Shown here: one piece after another, positions 6,848 to 14,358 of the stretch
How the letters are laid out: each line of letters begins with the position of its first letter
How positions within the stretch are numbered: the stretch's first letter is position 1
NCBI GenBank assembly: GCA_964577315.1
Contig: CAZNYT010000013.1
Location: forward strand, 1-44,189
From: Desulfonatronospira sp964577315
Lineage (GTDB): Bacteria; Desulfobacterota; Desulfovibrionia; Desulfovibrionales; Desulfonatronovibrionaceae
Direction of reading: 5' to 3'
DNA length: 44,189 nucleotides
Program-made: the position numbers and the translations under genes
Notes under the pieces: model-generated
What the model saw: only the letters and a program-made list of their open reading frames with translations
Told to the model about the DNA's origin: nothing
Databases searched by the model: none

Positions 6848-7081
6848 ATGTCCAAGCTAAACGCTAAGGAATTTTTGAAGAAGATTCTGCGGGACGAGGA
6901 TTTAGCCAAGAAATGTGAGAATTTGAGCGATAGCGATGAAGCAGCTAATTTGGCCAAAGATGAGGGTTATGAGTGCACTAAGGAAGACCTGGACGCGGCT
7001 AGGAATGAAATGCAGGAAGAAGAAGGGGAAAATATAGCTGTTCGCTTAATGAATAGGTGCATGTTTAAAGGTTCTTGTTAA
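6848..7081 (+). CDS. Nif11-like leader-peptide family small protein
   Basis: A 77-residue acidic helical protein whose first ~55 residues follow the Nif11 pattern: MSKLNAKEFLKKILRDEDLA, then AANLAKDEGYECTKEDLDAA. Nif11-type domains serve as leader regions of ribosomally made, modified peptides (nitrile-hydratase-like/Nif11 leaders) and also occur as orphan small proteins. The tail AVRLMNRCMFKGSC has two cysteines six residues apart but no Gly-Gly cleavage motif. No lanthionine synthetase, cyclodehydratase, radical-SAM enzyme or C39 peptidase is in the window, so a role as peptide precursor is unproven. GGGAGG lies ~9 nt before the ATG, and a second TAAGGAGG sits further upstream. The gene is more AT-rich than its neighbours. 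Confidence 0.75.
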   Translation: MSKLNAKEFLKKILRDEDLAKKCENLSDSDEAANLAKDEGYECTKEDLDAARNEMQEEEGENIAVRLMNRCMFKGSC

Positions 7082-7136
7082 TTCCCGAATATTTTATTGA
7101 CTGGTTATCAAGTCTAGCGCGCGTATGTGCGAGGCT

Positions 7137-7187
7137 TTGCAAGGTCTTGCAACCCGGGGTTTTTCGGTAAGCAAGGCTCTGCTTGCT
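7137..7187 (+). terminator. Tandem hairpins after the Nif11-like gene, possible terminator
   Basis: TTGCAAG/CTTGCAA (7137-7152) is followed by AGCAAG/CTTGCT (7170-7187) and then GTTTTT. The second stem with its short T run could end transcription of the Nif11-like gene. The stems are only six or seven pairs, so confidence is modest. Confidence 0.35.
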
Positions 7188-7270
7188 GTTTTTCCTGCAG
7201 CGGGCAGGATCACAGCAAGTCATGAACAGTATGCCGCGGCTCACATCCCCTCCCCGGCTATACTGATACA

Positions 7271-7300
7271 GGGGGTTGCGCTGAGCGCAACCCCCCTTTA
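7271..7300 (+). terminator. Strong GC-rich hairpin, likely terminator
   Basis: GGGGGTTGCGC (7271-7281), loop TGA and GCGCAACCCCC (7285-7295) form a perfect 11-bp stem followed by CTTTATATT. It lies ~190 bp after the Nif11-like gene and ~105 bp before the next gene. The T run is short, but the stem is very stable. Confidence 0.6.
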
Positions 7301-7405
7301 TATTAGGAAGCGCAGCTTGGTTCTTGAACTAGCTGCCTGGATAAACCCTTGAATACTGACCCAAAAAATGGGTTCAAGCTGCTAGTTTGGTAGCAGGAGA
7401 CAGTC

Positions 7406-7795
7406 ATGTTCAAGATATTATTTGCAGCTATAATGGTATTATTATTAGCAGGTAATGTGTACAGCAACCCTGTCTGTGACGTAGGTGAGGAACAGGCCAG
7501 GGAGGATGTCCGGGAATATTTGAAGGAAAGGCACAATCTCAACTATGCGGTAAGATCCCTTCTTAGTCACAATATGAAAAAATTTGACAAGATTTGCCGG
7601 ATTCCTGAAGATGAAAACTCGGAGCAAATACTTGAGGACTTAATGGATTATTACCCGGATTTCTCGTATATTTACTCCCGTTATGAATCCACTATCGCGT
7701 CTTTGGAAGATGGCCAGTACGAGCCTGGAAGCAATAAAAAAGAGAATCAGGAGGAATCCAGGCGCGAACCTTACGTCCCGGTATGGTATCATTAA
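7406..7795 (+). CDS. Small secreted protein, unknown function
   Basis: A 129-residue protein with a clear signal peptide: positive start MFK, hydrophobic core ILFAAIMVLLLAG, and likely cleavage after NVYS (residue 20). The mature part is charged and mostly helical, with two cysteines (about 24 and 64) that could form a disulfide in the periplasm, and an acidic linker (NKKENQEESRRE) before the end PYVPVWYH. A GGAG lies ~8 nt before the ATG. I recognise no family. It sits alone between a strong hairpin upstream and an 11-bp inverted repeat downstream, so it is probably transcribed on its own. Confidence 0.6.
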   Translation: MFKILFAAIMVLLLAGNVYSNPVCDVGEEQAREDVREYLKERHNLNYAVRSLLSHNMKKFDKICRIPEDENSEQILEDLMDYYPDFSYIYSRYESTIASLEDGQYEPGSNKKENQEESRREPYVPVWYH

Positions 7796-7847
7796 GCCCT
7801 GATTGTTGTTAGGTGATGGATTCCAGTATTCTTTTGCCCGCCTTTAA

Positions 7848-7899
7848 CAAATAGCTCCCGCATCCTACAGGGTAGCTTGCCCTTTGCCGGAGCTATTTG
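7848..7899. other. Inverted repeat after the secreted-protein gene
   Basis: CAAATAGCTCC (7848-7858) pairs perfectly with GGAGCTATTTG (7889-7899) across a 30-nt loop that itself contains AGGG/CCCT. It lies between the secreted-protein gene and tatD. No T run follows, so it may stabilise an mRNA end rather than act as an intrinsic terminator. Confidence 0.45.
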
Positions 7900-7946
7900 A
7901 CAAACGCACCTGCAAGATCTAGCCAACCCTAAAGCTTATTCCAAGC

Positions 7947-7967
7947 CAACTACTCACCATATTTGAC
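7947..7967 (-). repeat. Solo right end of family A repeat
   Basis: CAACTACTCACC followed by ATATTTGAC is the complement of the right end seen in copy A4, with only two differences. No left arm accompanies it. It lies ~57 bp before the tatD-type gene. Confidence 0.5.
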
Positions 7968-8023
7968 AAATTAGGAAAGTATTAAGCTTGTTCCATGTAT
8001 ACTGTTCTGGAGAAGGTATAAAG

Positions 8024-8782
8024 ATGATTGCAGACACCCATGCCCATCTATGCGACGAATCTTTTGACACCGATTTAAAGCAGGTCTTGGAACGCGCGAG
8101 CCAAGCAGGAGTGCAGGCGATTTTGGCTGTAAGCGAAACCCTGGAGGGGGCCCGCAAAAACTTGGACCTGGCCGCTAACTACGAAATGGTCTTGCCCTGT
8201 GCCGGGCTGCATCCGGAGCATGCAGACCGTACACAGGCTGGTGAGATGATGGAGTTCATCAGGGCGCGGCGCAGCCAATTGACAGCCATTGCTGAAGTCG
8301 GCCTGGACTATCGGGTGGCTGAGAGTGATGCAGACCGTGAGCTTCAGCTGGAAGTTCTGGATGGATTCGTGGAGCTTTCCCTGGAGACAGGACTGCCCCT
8401 GAACGTGCATTCCAGGTCCGCTGGTCGTCACGTGGTGAGTAGGCTCCTGGAAAAAGGGGCCAAAAAGGTCCAGCTGCACGCCTTTGACGGTAAACCCAAA
8501 TATGCCTTGCCTGCAGTGGATCAGGGCTACTTTTTTTCCATCCCGCCTTCAGTGGTGCGCTCTAAGCAGAAGCAGAAACTGGTGGCCAATCTTCCCTTGT
8601 CCTGTATGCTGGCGGAGACGGATAGCCCGGTGCTGGGGGCGGATCCGGGATCCCGCAACGAACCAGCCAACCTGGCCCTGGTCATCCAGGCCCTGTCCGA
8701 GATAAAACAGGTAAGTATCCAGCACGTTCAGGAGGTTTTTAGCCGTAATTTTGCCTCGTTATACGGGGTGGGCCAGAAGTAG
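8024..8782 (+). CDS. TatD family metal-dependent hydrolase
   Basis: A 252-residue TIM-barrel hydrolase of the TatD DNase family. The metal ligands are in order: D4-x-H6-x-H8 (DTHAHL), E91 (AEVGLDY), H129 (NVHSR), H152 (LHAFDG) and D200 (AETDSP). Family members are 3'-5' exonucleases or deoxyribonucleases. The ATG at 8024 has GGAGAAGG 7 nt upstream and starts the protein exactly at the first metal motif, which rules out the longer frame from 7988. The next gene starts 22 nt downstream on the same strand, so the two are likely co-transcribed. The substrate and physiological role in this operon are not evident. Confidence 0.9.
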   Translation: MIADTHAHLCDESFDTDLKQVLERASQAGVQAILAVSETLEGARKNLDLAANYEMVLPCAGLHPEHADRTQAGEMMEFIRARRSQLTAIAEVGLDYRVAESDADRELQLEVLDGFVELSLETGLPLNVHSRSAGRHVVSRLLEKGAKKVQLHAFDGKPKYALPAVDQGYFFSIPPSVVRSKQKQKLVANLPLSCMLAETDSPVLGADPGSRNEPANLALVIQALSEIKQVSIQHVQEVFSRNFASLYGVGQK

Positions 8783-8804
8783 CCGTATAAAAAAAGGAGG
8801 AAAG

Positions 8805-10439
8805 ATGTCCATGCGCACCTGCGTTACACCTCAAGGAAGATTCAGATACAAGGTGCACAAGCCCTATTACCGGGTTTGCAATTTGAGGCAAAGGGACCAT
8901 ATACTTTCCCTGGGCAGTCCAGAGGAGGGCCCTGAGGTGCAGAACCAGGCCAACTTCCCTGCTGGGGATTTATACGTGGAACGGGCTTCAACCGTTTACG
9001 AGATTCCCAACGCTTTTCACTTCAGGGGCAGCACCTTTATAGACGCTTCCTGGGGAGATCCCAGAGCGGAAAATCCTTCAAGCATTCGGGTCTTTCCGCC
9101 GAAGGAGGTTTCCTTGAGTCAGGCCCTGGACTTCTGGATGCAAAAACAGGGTATTGCCCATGCAGGCAAAAAGGATCTTTTCCAGCACTTGCCCTCTTCC
9201 ATTCTTTTGGCTCTAGCCACAACGTCCACGGATCCCGGGGATTTGGTTCTTTTGGCGCATATGGCCTGCGAATTCCGCTACCAGGAAAGTGGCGGGGAGC
9301 CAACCGGCTTGGCATACAAACGCGCAGGGGGCAGCTCAGTCCCCATTGTGCACGACAAGGATCTGTTCGAGGCAGTGGGGAACAATCCCTATTTGCCGGA
9401 TAAATACAAGGAGATTATGCTGCTTAGGCCCGGTGCCCAAGGACCCAGCGAAATCGTAGGGGATTACTTGGACCAGTCCCAAGGAACGCATGTGTTCGAG
9501 TACCTGCGCCGCAACAGCTATATCCCCTGGGGGCACTACGCCTCAAACATGGCCCACGATGCGGTCCGCTACAGGGCCCGGGACTTGTCCGAGGGGGATA
9601 TGCTGGGGCTAAGGCACCTTTATTACCAAAGGACGTACGTCCGGCTGGCAGAGGAGTTGGGCCTTGATCATCCCGGGACCTCCCTGAGCCGGGATGATCT
9701 CGAATCCTTGCGGCAGCGGATTTTGTCCGCTATAGAGGCCAGGGACCGTAAGCCGGGCTTTACTTGTTCCCTGTGGGGATGGAATTTCGGGTTCGATTTT
9801 GCTCCCACCCGGTACAAGCTGCATGGCTCCCACCAGCAGATCCATCAGCAACATGCCCTGGTCCCGGCCGAGGCCCAAGCAGCTGAAAACGGGGAAATCA
9901 TGGATGAAAACGCAGATGCATTTGCCTGTGGGGATATGGTGGCGGAAGTGGTAGAGAGGTATTTCCAGGAGACCGGGCAGGATTTTTTCCGAGACCTTGT
10001 GCGCTGCATTCGTTCCAATCGGCGCACAGATGGCAGGCAGGGCGAGGACAGCCTTATCGTTTACCAGGACCTACGAGTCATGCTTTTTGTGCCCAAGGCC
10101 CAGATGTCCCAATGGGAGCTGCAACTGATGCCCCTGGACAGTGTGGGAGATATCCTGGAGGCGGATACAGAGTGCAGGGAGGCCTTGGACAGGGCCATGC
10201 TTGTGGGGGTTCGCGTTTTGGAAGAAATGGGCGCTAAGATGGTTACTAGCATAGAGTATTCCAAAAGGTTCCATGTCCGGAGCTCCCAGCGTCTTCTGTA
10301 TTCCCTCCTACCCAAGCTGCCCTGGTCTCCGGGATCCTTCAGCGAGGCCCAGCATCGTTTCATCAGCAGCCACTACCCTGAGGATTTTGCTGCCGCATGC
10401 CGGAGACACCTGGACAATGCATGCCAAGATGTGCTATGA
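8805..10439 (+). CDS. Uncharacterised 544-aa protein, weak HIT/GalT-like features
   Basis: A large soluble protein I cannot assign to a named family. The N-terminal ~100 residues are strand-rich; a middle region reads NPYLPDKYKEIMLLRPGAQG and YIPWGHYASNMAHDAVRYRA. The last third contains KLHGSHQQIHQQHALVP (residues ~338-354) and later LRVMLFVPKAQMSQWELQLMP, an arrangement that recalls the histidine-rich loop and strand of HIT-superfamily nucleotidyl transferases such as GalT, though the canonical HxHxH or HPH triad is absent. No signal peptide or membrane segment is seen. The ATG at 8805 has a perfect AAGGAGG five or six nt upstream. It lies between tatD and a FemAB-like gene in the same direction, probably one operon. 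A nucleotide-sugar or nucleotidyl role is a guess only. Confidence 0.6.
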   Translation: MSMRTCVTPQGRFRYKVHKPYYRVCNLRQRDHILSLGSPEEGPEVQNQANFPAGDLYVERASTVYEIPNAFHFRGSTFIDASWGDPRAENPSSIRVFPPKEVSLSQALDFWMQKQGIAHAGKKDLFQHLPSSILLALATTSTDPGDLVLLAHMACEFRYQESGGEPTGLAYKRAGGSSVPIVHDKDLFEAVGNNPYLPDKYKEIMLLRPGAQGPSEIVGDYLDQSQGTHVFEYLRRNSYIPWGHYASNMAHDAVRYRARDLSEGDMLGLRHLYYQRTYVRLAEELGLDHPGTSLSRDDLESLRQRILSAIEARDRKPGFTCSLWGWNFGFDFAPTRYKLHGSHQQIHQQHALVPAEAQAAENGEIMDENADAFACGDMVAEVVERYFQETGQDFFRDLVRCIRSNRRTDGRQGEDSLIVYQDLRVMLFVPKAQMSQWELQLMPLDSVGDILEADTECREALDRAMLVGVRVLEEMGAKMVTSIEYSKRFHVRSSQRLLYSLLPKLPWSPGSFSEAQHRFISSHYPEDFAAACRRHLDNACQDVL

Positions 10440-10493
10440 GATCGCCTTTTGTTTAGGCGCAGGCCCCAAGGCTAATGCACTCAAAATCCAGGA

Positions 10494-11576
10494 ATGGAAG
10501 AAGTTATGCAGGTACAAGTTTCTCCGAAAGATATGAACCAGCTGGAGCCCACGGATATCTTGTTCCAGACCCTGTACTGGGCAAAGGTGAAGTCCAGGTT
10601 GGGGTTTAAGCCCCTGGCCTTCGATATCTATTCCCCTTCCTCCGGGGAAAGGAGCGATCTTTTGGTGCTTCTTCAGCATTACGGCCAGGATTTATGGGGC
10701 GCATATGTACCCCAGGGACCGGAATATGTCCCGTATGCTGAAGACTATGGGGTGTTTTTGGAGGAATTGTCCCAGGATCTAGCCCAGTACCTGGAGTCCA
10801 GGGTGGCTTTCATCCGCTACGATCTGCCTTGGCAGTCCCAGTACGCCCAGGAGATGCTGGATCAAAACTGGGCCTACTTCCCAGAGGATAGGCTCCGGGA
10901 GATGCGGATGAACATGGGAACCCATACCTGGAACCTAAGGAAGGCCTCCATGGACATGACCGTGGCCAGTACCCTAGTGGTGGATATCCGCAATTCGGAA
11001 GAAAAGATTTTGGCCCGCATGAAGCCCAAAACCCGTTACAACATAGGCTTGGCCAGCCGCAAAGGGGTGCGGGTGGAAGAGGCTTCCCAAAAATATTTGC
11101 CCCGGTTTTACGAGCTATACCTGCAGACCGCTGAGCGCAACGGTTTCCCGGTGAGCGGGTACGAACATTTTGTTGCCCTGTTTCATGCCCATCAAAATTA
11201 TTCCAGCCACCCGGAAGTGTTGTTCCTTTTGGCCTGGCACAACCACCAGCTGCTAGCCGGGGCTATTGTGGGGATATCCCGCGGTACAGCCTATTACTTG
11301 TACGGAGCCTCTTCCAACTCCCACCGCAATCTTATGGGATCCTATGCCCTGCACTGGGAAGCTATGCGCCAGGCCCGCCTGCGGGGCTGCACCAGCTACG
11401 ACATGGGTGCAGTTGCCCCGGCTGAAGATCCGCAGCACCCGTTTTACGGCCTATACCGCTTCAAAACAGGTTTCGGCGGAAGTATCCAAATCCACAGCGG
11501 GTCCTGGGATTATCCTTTCAGTACAGATAAATATTTCGCTTTCAAGAATGCGGATGTACTGTCCCGAGGGGTTTGA
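10494..11576 (+). CDS. FemAB/FemX-like aminoacyl or acyl transferase (GNAT fold)
   Basis: A 360-residue protein of the FemAB type. The diagnostic second GNAT half is clear: MKPKTRYNIGLASRKGV (~175-192), then YLYGASSNSHRNLMGSYALHWEAM and YDMGAVAPAEDPQHPFYGLYRFKTGFGG near the end. Fem enzymes use aminoacyl-tRNA to add amino acids to lipid II in the cytoplasm; in Gram-negative bacteria many homologues act in exopolysaccharide or peptide modification instead. The start is uncertain: ATG at 10494 or at 10506, the latter with GGAAGAAG directly upstream. It follows the 544-aa gene by 54 nt. The fold assignment is strong; the substrate is unknown. Confidence 0.8.
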   Translation: MEEVMQVQVSPKDMNQLEPTDILFQTLYWAKVKSRLGFKPLAFDIYSPSSGERSDLLVLLQHYGQDLWGAYVPQGPEYVPYAEDYGVFLEELSQDLAQYLESRVAFIRYDLPWQSQYAQEMLDQNWAYFPEDRLREMRMNMGTHTWNLRKASMDMTVASTLVVDIRNSEEKILARMKPKTRYNIGLASRKGVRVEEASQKYLPRFYELYLQTAERNGFPVSGYEHFVALFHAHQNYSSHPEVLFLLAWHNHQLLAGAIVGISRGTAYYLYGASSNSHRNLMGSYALHWEAMRQARLRGCTSYDMGAVAPAEDPQHPFYGLYRFKTGFGGSIQIHSGSWDYPFSTDKYFAFKNADVLSRGV

Positions 11577-11589
11577 ATGCAAAAGGTTG

Positions 11590-11634
11590 GCGGCGCCTGT
11601 TGCCGATGGTTGGCATCCAGACGCCGCAGTTTTG
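11590..11634. terminator. Convergent-gene hairpin, possible terminator
   Basis: GCGGCG (11590-11595) pairs with CGCCGC (11622-11627), extended by CTG/CAG across a mismatch, with a small TGCC/GGCA stem inside. TTTT follows on the plus strand. It lies just after the FemAB-like gene and faces the minus-strand paralogue gene. Confidence 0.4.
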
Positions 11635-11675
11635 TGCAGGGAGTTAAAAAACCCGGGCGTTGGAAGACTTTAGGG

Positions 11676-12275
11676 TCAAGAGTCGAGCTTGTTAAGCTCT
11701 TGGTTTCGTACTTGTTGGAACGCCTTTTGCTTGCTCTGGATGTAAGACAAATTGTTTACTATTCCTGCGATATCCATCACGGCTTGATCCACCTTTCTTT
11801 CTATACGGATCAATTGCTCGTGGAAACGGGTGTATTCTTCAGGAGAAGGATACACCTTTCTTAACATTAGGGGATAATCCTCTTCACCGGTGCTAAGCAA
11901 CAGATAGTAGTGGCGAAAGAGTAAATCCAGCCAAGAAGCTAAAAGCTTGTATAGGTGCTGATGTTCAATCCCTCCTTGCTGCATCCAAAATTTTTGCAGT
12001 CCGCGCTGAACTTCCCGTGCTCCCCTCTCCTGGTCTTGGTGCTGGACGGCGCTATAGGCCGCGGAGAGGGCTATTTTTTTCAGTCCCAAGTGCCTAGTGG
12101 AAAAATGGCGCACATTGCGTTTCAGGGCTAGGTATTCAAATAGGGACTTGAACGGGACAAAGCAATACCACCAGGGGCGCTCGGAATTAGCGCGCATGAC
12201 ACAGACCACTTCTTGGGCGAATTTTTTTTCCTGTTCCCATAAAACATGGTACTGGCTTTCCTTGCTATGGGCCAT
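11676..12275 (-). CDS. Unnamed family, third paralogue (199 aa)
   Basis: The 199-residue protein is clearly related to the proteins at 12974-13576 and 13593-14210. Shared landmarks are the N-terminal YHVLWEQEKKFAQEV, a hydrophobic patch WWYCFVPFKSLFEYLALKR (~35-53), LKKIALSAAY, then HYYLLLSTGEEDYPLMLRKVYPSPEEYTRFHEQL and a final helix with ERKVDQAVMDIA. The remainder is helical and charged. The short hydrophobic patch could anchor the protein to the inner face of the membrane, but it is too amphipathic for a sure membrane helix. AAGGAGG lies ~8 nt before the ATG. A 698-bp gap separates it from the other two copies, so it may have its own promoter. I recognise no function. Confidence 0.7.
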   Translation of the reverse strand: MAHSKESQYHVLWEQEKKFAQEVVCVMRANSERPWWYCFVPFKSLFEYLALKRNVRHFSTRHLGLKKIALSAAYSAVQHQDQERGAREVQRGLQKFWMQQGGIEHQHLYKLLASWLDLLFRHYYLLLSTGEEDYPLMLRKVYPSPEEYTRFHEQLIRIERKVDQAVMDIAGIVNNLSYIQSKQKAFQQVRNQELNKLDS

Positions 12276-12973
12276 AATCAGTGCCTCCTTCCCTTTTTAA
12301 GGTTGAGTGGCCAAGCTCCGTTGGAACTGTTAAGAAGTCCCAGGGAGCAAACTTTCATACCCAATAAGTAATCATCTTGATTCAGAGGAGATCCTATGCT
12401 GAGATGATTTACTGCTTGGTTTTTAGCTTTGGCCACAATTGTTGGTACAGTGGGAGGGGCACAAGCACATACAGCTAACTAAGCAGGTGGGCTTGTTTCG
12501 GTCCAGCCTAGATTGGGATGCTTGCACTAGCAAAAAGAGGTGAAAGAACCGTTATCTGCAGGCTTAGCAGAGCTTGAGCAAATTTGCTCTATAGCTGGAT
12601 CTTTCCTAAGGGCTTGTTTTTCATATGGCCAAAGTCATTTTGTCTCGAAATATTGGATATTCCCTCCTTTCTTTAATAAGTTATCACCCAGGTTTAGCCC
12701 CCATACTATCGGATTGGACCCGATAAAAGGACTTAACTCCCTGCAACTTTAATTTATAAGTACTATAAATGTAGATAAAATTAATAGCAAGCCCAGTGCG
12801 AAAGATTTTTTGTCTATTGTGGAAAAGTTTATTAAAATTCAGGTATTCAGGAATCAGTGATTATGGGATTGTTGGGTATGAGACCAGTTTTCTGGGGTGG
12901 GTGGTATTCAGGAATTGGAAAAATTTAGGGCTAGGATGCGGGCATACTAAAATTGGAGGGTTTATAACACGGA
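12276..12973. other. 698-bp AT-rich intergenic region
   Basis: The stretch lies between the second and third paralogues. Apart from a broken signal-peptide-like frame (12396-12482) it holds small palindromes: AATCATCT/AGATGATT (12370-12409), GAGCAAATTTGCTC (12576-12589) and ATCGG/CCGAT near 12710-12725. No intact gene is seen. Base composition is clearly more AT-rich than the flanking genes. Confidence 0.45.
12396..12482 (+). pseudogene. Remnant of a signal-peptide-bearing gene, in-frame TGA
   Basis: An ATG with AGGAG 6 nt upstream opens a frame MLR-stop-FTAWFLALATIVGTVGGAQAH..., where TGA at 12405-12407 interrupts what would be a textbook signal peptide (positive start, hydrophobic core, AQA cleavage box). 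The frame ends at TAA 12480-12482 after HTAN. It looks like the head of a decayed exported-protein gene whose body is gone. The frame is short, so chance cannot be excluded. Confidence 0.3.
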
Positions 12974-13576
12974 TTAGCCAAAGATCTCCTGGGCGTCTTT
13001 CTTGCGAAGTTTTGCGGTGGCTTCCTCCATGTTGGAGGCGACTTCTTGGGCGCTTTCCATGTCCAGCTCGTCCAGGTTTTTCAGGGCGGCCTGGGCAATC
13101 TTTCTCTCTGCATCCTGGAGCTTTTCCACAAACCTTTCGAACTGTTTCCGGGAGCCATAGGCGCTTCGCAAGAGTTCAGCGAATGTCTCGCCCTTGGCAG
13201 TAAGCAGCTTGTAGAAATGATCCAGTAATATATCCATCTCCAGAGCCTGATATTCCTGGAGCTCTTCAGTCTCCCCGAACTGGGATGCTTGTTCCCGAAA
13301 GCGGCGCATCATCTCCTTCTTGGAGATATTGTTGGCAGCCATTTCATATGCCCCTTCCAGGGCCCATTTCTTGCTTATCAAGAAGTTCTGGGCAAAGGCA
13401 TCTACCGAATGCCGGTACTTCTTGGCCCGGTACATCCAATATATCAAGTATAGTGGTGCTATGATCATCCAGGCCGAGGCCCGGGGCTTGTCAATGGATT
13501 CAAAAGCCACGGACTTGGAGAATTTCTGTTCTTTTTGCATCAAGATATGATATTTAGTATCCAATTGGCTACTCAA
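12974..13576 (-). CDS. Unnamed family, second paralogue (200 aa, TTG start)
   Basis: The family pattern is kept: YHILMQKEQKFSKSV at the start, a stronger hydrophobic segment (ASAWMIIAPLYLIYWMYRAKK, ~33-53, in two stretches) that may be a true membrane helix, WALEGAYEMA, then HFYKLLTAKGETFAELLRSAY and EKLQDAERKIAQAALKNLDE. The TTG at 13576 is chosen because GGAGAAAAGG lies at the right distance, the start then follows the upstream gene by 16 nt, and the length and N-terminus line up with the two paralogues; the ATG at 13684 would overlap the upstream gene by 90 nt. The last ~40 residues form a charged helix. Its function is unknown. Confidence 0.7.
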   Translation of the reverse strand: MSSQLDTKYHILMQKEQKFSKSVAFESIDKPRASAWMIIAPLYLIYWMYRAKKYRHSVDAFAQNFLISKKWALEGAYEMAANNISKKEMMRRFREQASQFGETEELQEYQALEMDILLDHFYKLLTAKGETFAELLRSAYGSRKQFERFVEKLQDAERKIAQAALKNLDELDMESAQEVASNMEEATAKLRKKDAQEIFG

Positions 13577-13592
13577 GACCCTTTTCTCCGTC

Positions 13593-14210
13593 CTATTTAA
13601 AATAGGTTCTGCGCACGTCCCGGTCCCGGACTTCGCGCATGGATTCCTGTTTGATTCCCAGGTTCTGCTCCAGCTTGTCTGCATCCTGAACCCTGGGACT
13701 GGCTATGTGGTAGACCTCGTTGTCTATATCCTTCTCCAGGGACTGAACCCGGTCCAGGAAAGCCTGGTACTCGGAATGGTCTGGATAGGCATTCTTTAAT
13801 ATCTCATGGTATTTTTTGCCACTTGAGCCCAGGAGCCGGTAATAATGGTCCACATATTCCTGGGCAAGCTTGAACTGTTTTTCCAGGAGGGTGTCAGTAT
13901 GCAGATTCTGTCTTTCCAGCCATTGCTGCAGCTTGTCCCGCATTTCCTGGAACAAGCTTTCCCGGTCCTCGCTTTGGTGTAAGCGGTATGCCGTGCCCAG
14001 GGCGAGCTCCTTGAAATACATAACGTTCTGGGCGAGATCCCTACCTAGACGTTTAGTTGCGAAATATTCGTGAAGAAACTTGAAGGGAATAAGGAGGTGC
14101 CAGCGGGGCTGCGGCAATCTGGACCGGATATATATGGCCAGGGTTCGGACGAACTGGTCTTCTTCTTCCCAGATAACCCAATATTTTTTGCTAAGTTCTT
14201 TGGAGGACAT
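13593..14210 (-). CDS. Unnamed family, first paralogue (205 aa)
   Basis: The first copy of the three related genes, with YWVIWEEEDQFVRTLA at the start, the patch PRWHLLIPFKFLHEYFATKR (~35-54), FKELALGTAY, then HYYRLLGSSGKKYHEILKNAYPDHSEYQAFLDRV and EKDIDNEVYHIA. It differs from the others in a longer polar C-terminus ending DVRRTYFK. The ATG at 14210 is chosen by alignment with the paralogues, though the ribosome site is weak; an ATG at 14249 is possible. It lies 148 bp after the YeiH-like transporter gene on the same strand, with a strong hairpin between them, and 16 nt before the second copy. The arrangement suggests an accessory role to the transporter, but nothing in the sequence shows a reaction. 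Confidence 0.7.
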   Translation of the reverse strand: MSSKELSKKYWVIWEEEDQFVRTLAIYIRSRLPQPRWHLLIPFKFLHEYFATKRLGRDLAQNVMYFKELALGTAYRLHQSEDRESLFQEMRDKLQQWLERQNLHTDTLLEKQFKLAQEYVDHYYRLLGSSGKKYHEILKNAYPDHSEYQAFLDRVQSLEKDIDNEVYHIASPRVQDADKLEQNLGIKQESMREVRDRDVRRTYFK

Positions 14211-14305
14211 GTCAAATCCAGTTGAGTTAGTATAATTTACAGTTAGCACACGGCTTTAATGGGTGTCAAAATATATTTCCGGTATAAAGGGGCTGGTGGT
14301 AGATT

Positions 14306-14335
14306 AGGAGGCAGGCGGAGTACCGCCTGCCTCCT
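14306..14335 (-). terminator. 13-bp perfect hairpin after the YeiH-like gene
   Basis: AGGAGGCAGGCGG (14306-14318) and its exact complement (14323-14335) enclose the loop AGTA. It starts 23 nt after the transporter stop codon. On the minus strand no T run follows (AATCTACC), so it may protect the transporter mRNA or reduce expression of the downstream paralogues rather than end transcription outright. Confidence 0.5.
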
Positions 14336-14358
14336 GGTGATGGGTGTAGTTCAGGGCC

